The translations under genes and the position numbers were made by a program. Below are positions 6,271-6,351 of a stretch of DNA of 6,351 bases, piece by piece (the first letter of the stretch is position 1; every line of letters begins with the position of its first letter). The DNA lies in contig CAKUZO010000083.1 in NCBI GenBank assembly GCA_934717895.1, positions 1 to 6,351 on the forward strand. The letters run 5' to 3'. Below the pieces are notes generated by a model. That model was not told the DNA's origin and searched no databases. It saw nothing but the letters and a program-made list of their open reading frames with translations. The stretch is from an uncultured Candidatus Melainabacteria bacterium (GTDB taxonomy: Bacteria; Cyanobacteriota; Vampirovibrionia; Gastranaerophilales; Gastranaerophilaceae).

Positions 6271-6299
6271 ATTATAACACATCTTTCATTCTTTTTCTA
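6271..6299 (-). promoter_or_regulatory. Sigma-70 type promoter of the 53-residue gene
   Basis: A perfect TATAAT (6271-6276) is preceded after exactly 17 bases by TAGAAA (6294-6299), which matches four of six positions of TTGACA. Transcription would begin near 6264, giving a leader of about 57 AT-rich bases before the start codon. Confidence 0.62.
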
Positions 6300-6321
6300 G
6301 TGGGTCATATTCTGCATGTCG

Positions 6322-6351
6322 TCAAGATTTAAGTCCTGTGCGGATTAGTTG
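6322..6351 (-). CDS. Possible C-terminal end of an upstream gene
   Basis: From the right edge, one minus-strand frame reads QLIRTGLKS and then TGA. It stops 22 bases before the -35 of the small gene, which is where an upstream gene would be expected to end. Nine codons are far too few to identify a family or to prove coding, and no terminator follows. Confidence 0.15.
   Translation of the reverse strand, partial: QLIRTGLKS

Noticed and set aside
6301..6351. Possible tRNA fragment because of a tRNA-Leu-like GGACTTAAATC string on the minus strand
   Set aside because: The stem and loop sizes are wrong and no T-arm consensus (GTTCGA-like) follows.

Overview
The window is AT-rich and its coding runs on the minus strand, so genes are read from high to low coordinates. 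Three genes can be supported. They are a 53-residue orphan (6046-6207), an 861-residue protein of unknown function (2992-5577), and the first 951 codons of a large surface adhesin that runs off the left edge (1-2854).

Organism: the adhesin has the start of a two-partner-secretion type filamentous haemagglutinin: a signal peptide, then a haemagglutinin-type N-terminal domain closest in character to the 'leukotoxin LktA-like' filamentous adhesins. This points to a bacterium with two membranes. Low GC together with this adhesin type would fit a gut-associated lineage such as Gastranaerophilales (Vampirovibrionia/Melainabacteria) or a low-GC gut proteobacterium. This is an inference from style, not proof. 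There is no rRNA, tRNA or conserved housekeeping gene to anchor taxonomy. The standard genetic code fits all three genes.

Layout from right to left in transcription order: (a) 6208-6351 carries a good promoter (TATAAT with a 17-bp spacer) and perhaps the last nine codons of an upstream gene. (b) The small gene has a strong Shine-Dalgarno site and ends at an 11-bp-stem intrinsic terminator (5977-6007), so it is a self-contained transcription unit. (c) About 400 bp of very AT-rich DNA holds no credible gene but contains two sharp symmetrical elements just in front of the 861-residue gene: a 16-bp perfect palindrome and an 8+8 bp inverted repeat touching the leader. (d) The 861-residue protein has a SAP/Rho-N-like N-terminus, a long charged helical middle, a pair of degenerate EF-hand-like loops, two glycine-zipper hydrophobic segments and an RG-rich tail. 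(e) A 137-bp gap holds no convincing terminator but contains a TTGACT promoter candidate embedded in a nested inverted repeat. (f) The adhesin follows; its visible end is a strict (Asp-X) repeat, X mostly Thr, still running at the window edge.

Working together: the 861-residue gene and the adhesin are co-directional and may be partly co-transcribed. Both carry acidic, potentially calcium-binding features (EF-hand-like loops in one, a D-T repeat tract in the other). A shared role at the cell surface is a hypothesis, not a demonstration. No TpsB-type outer-membrane transporter is visible in this window.
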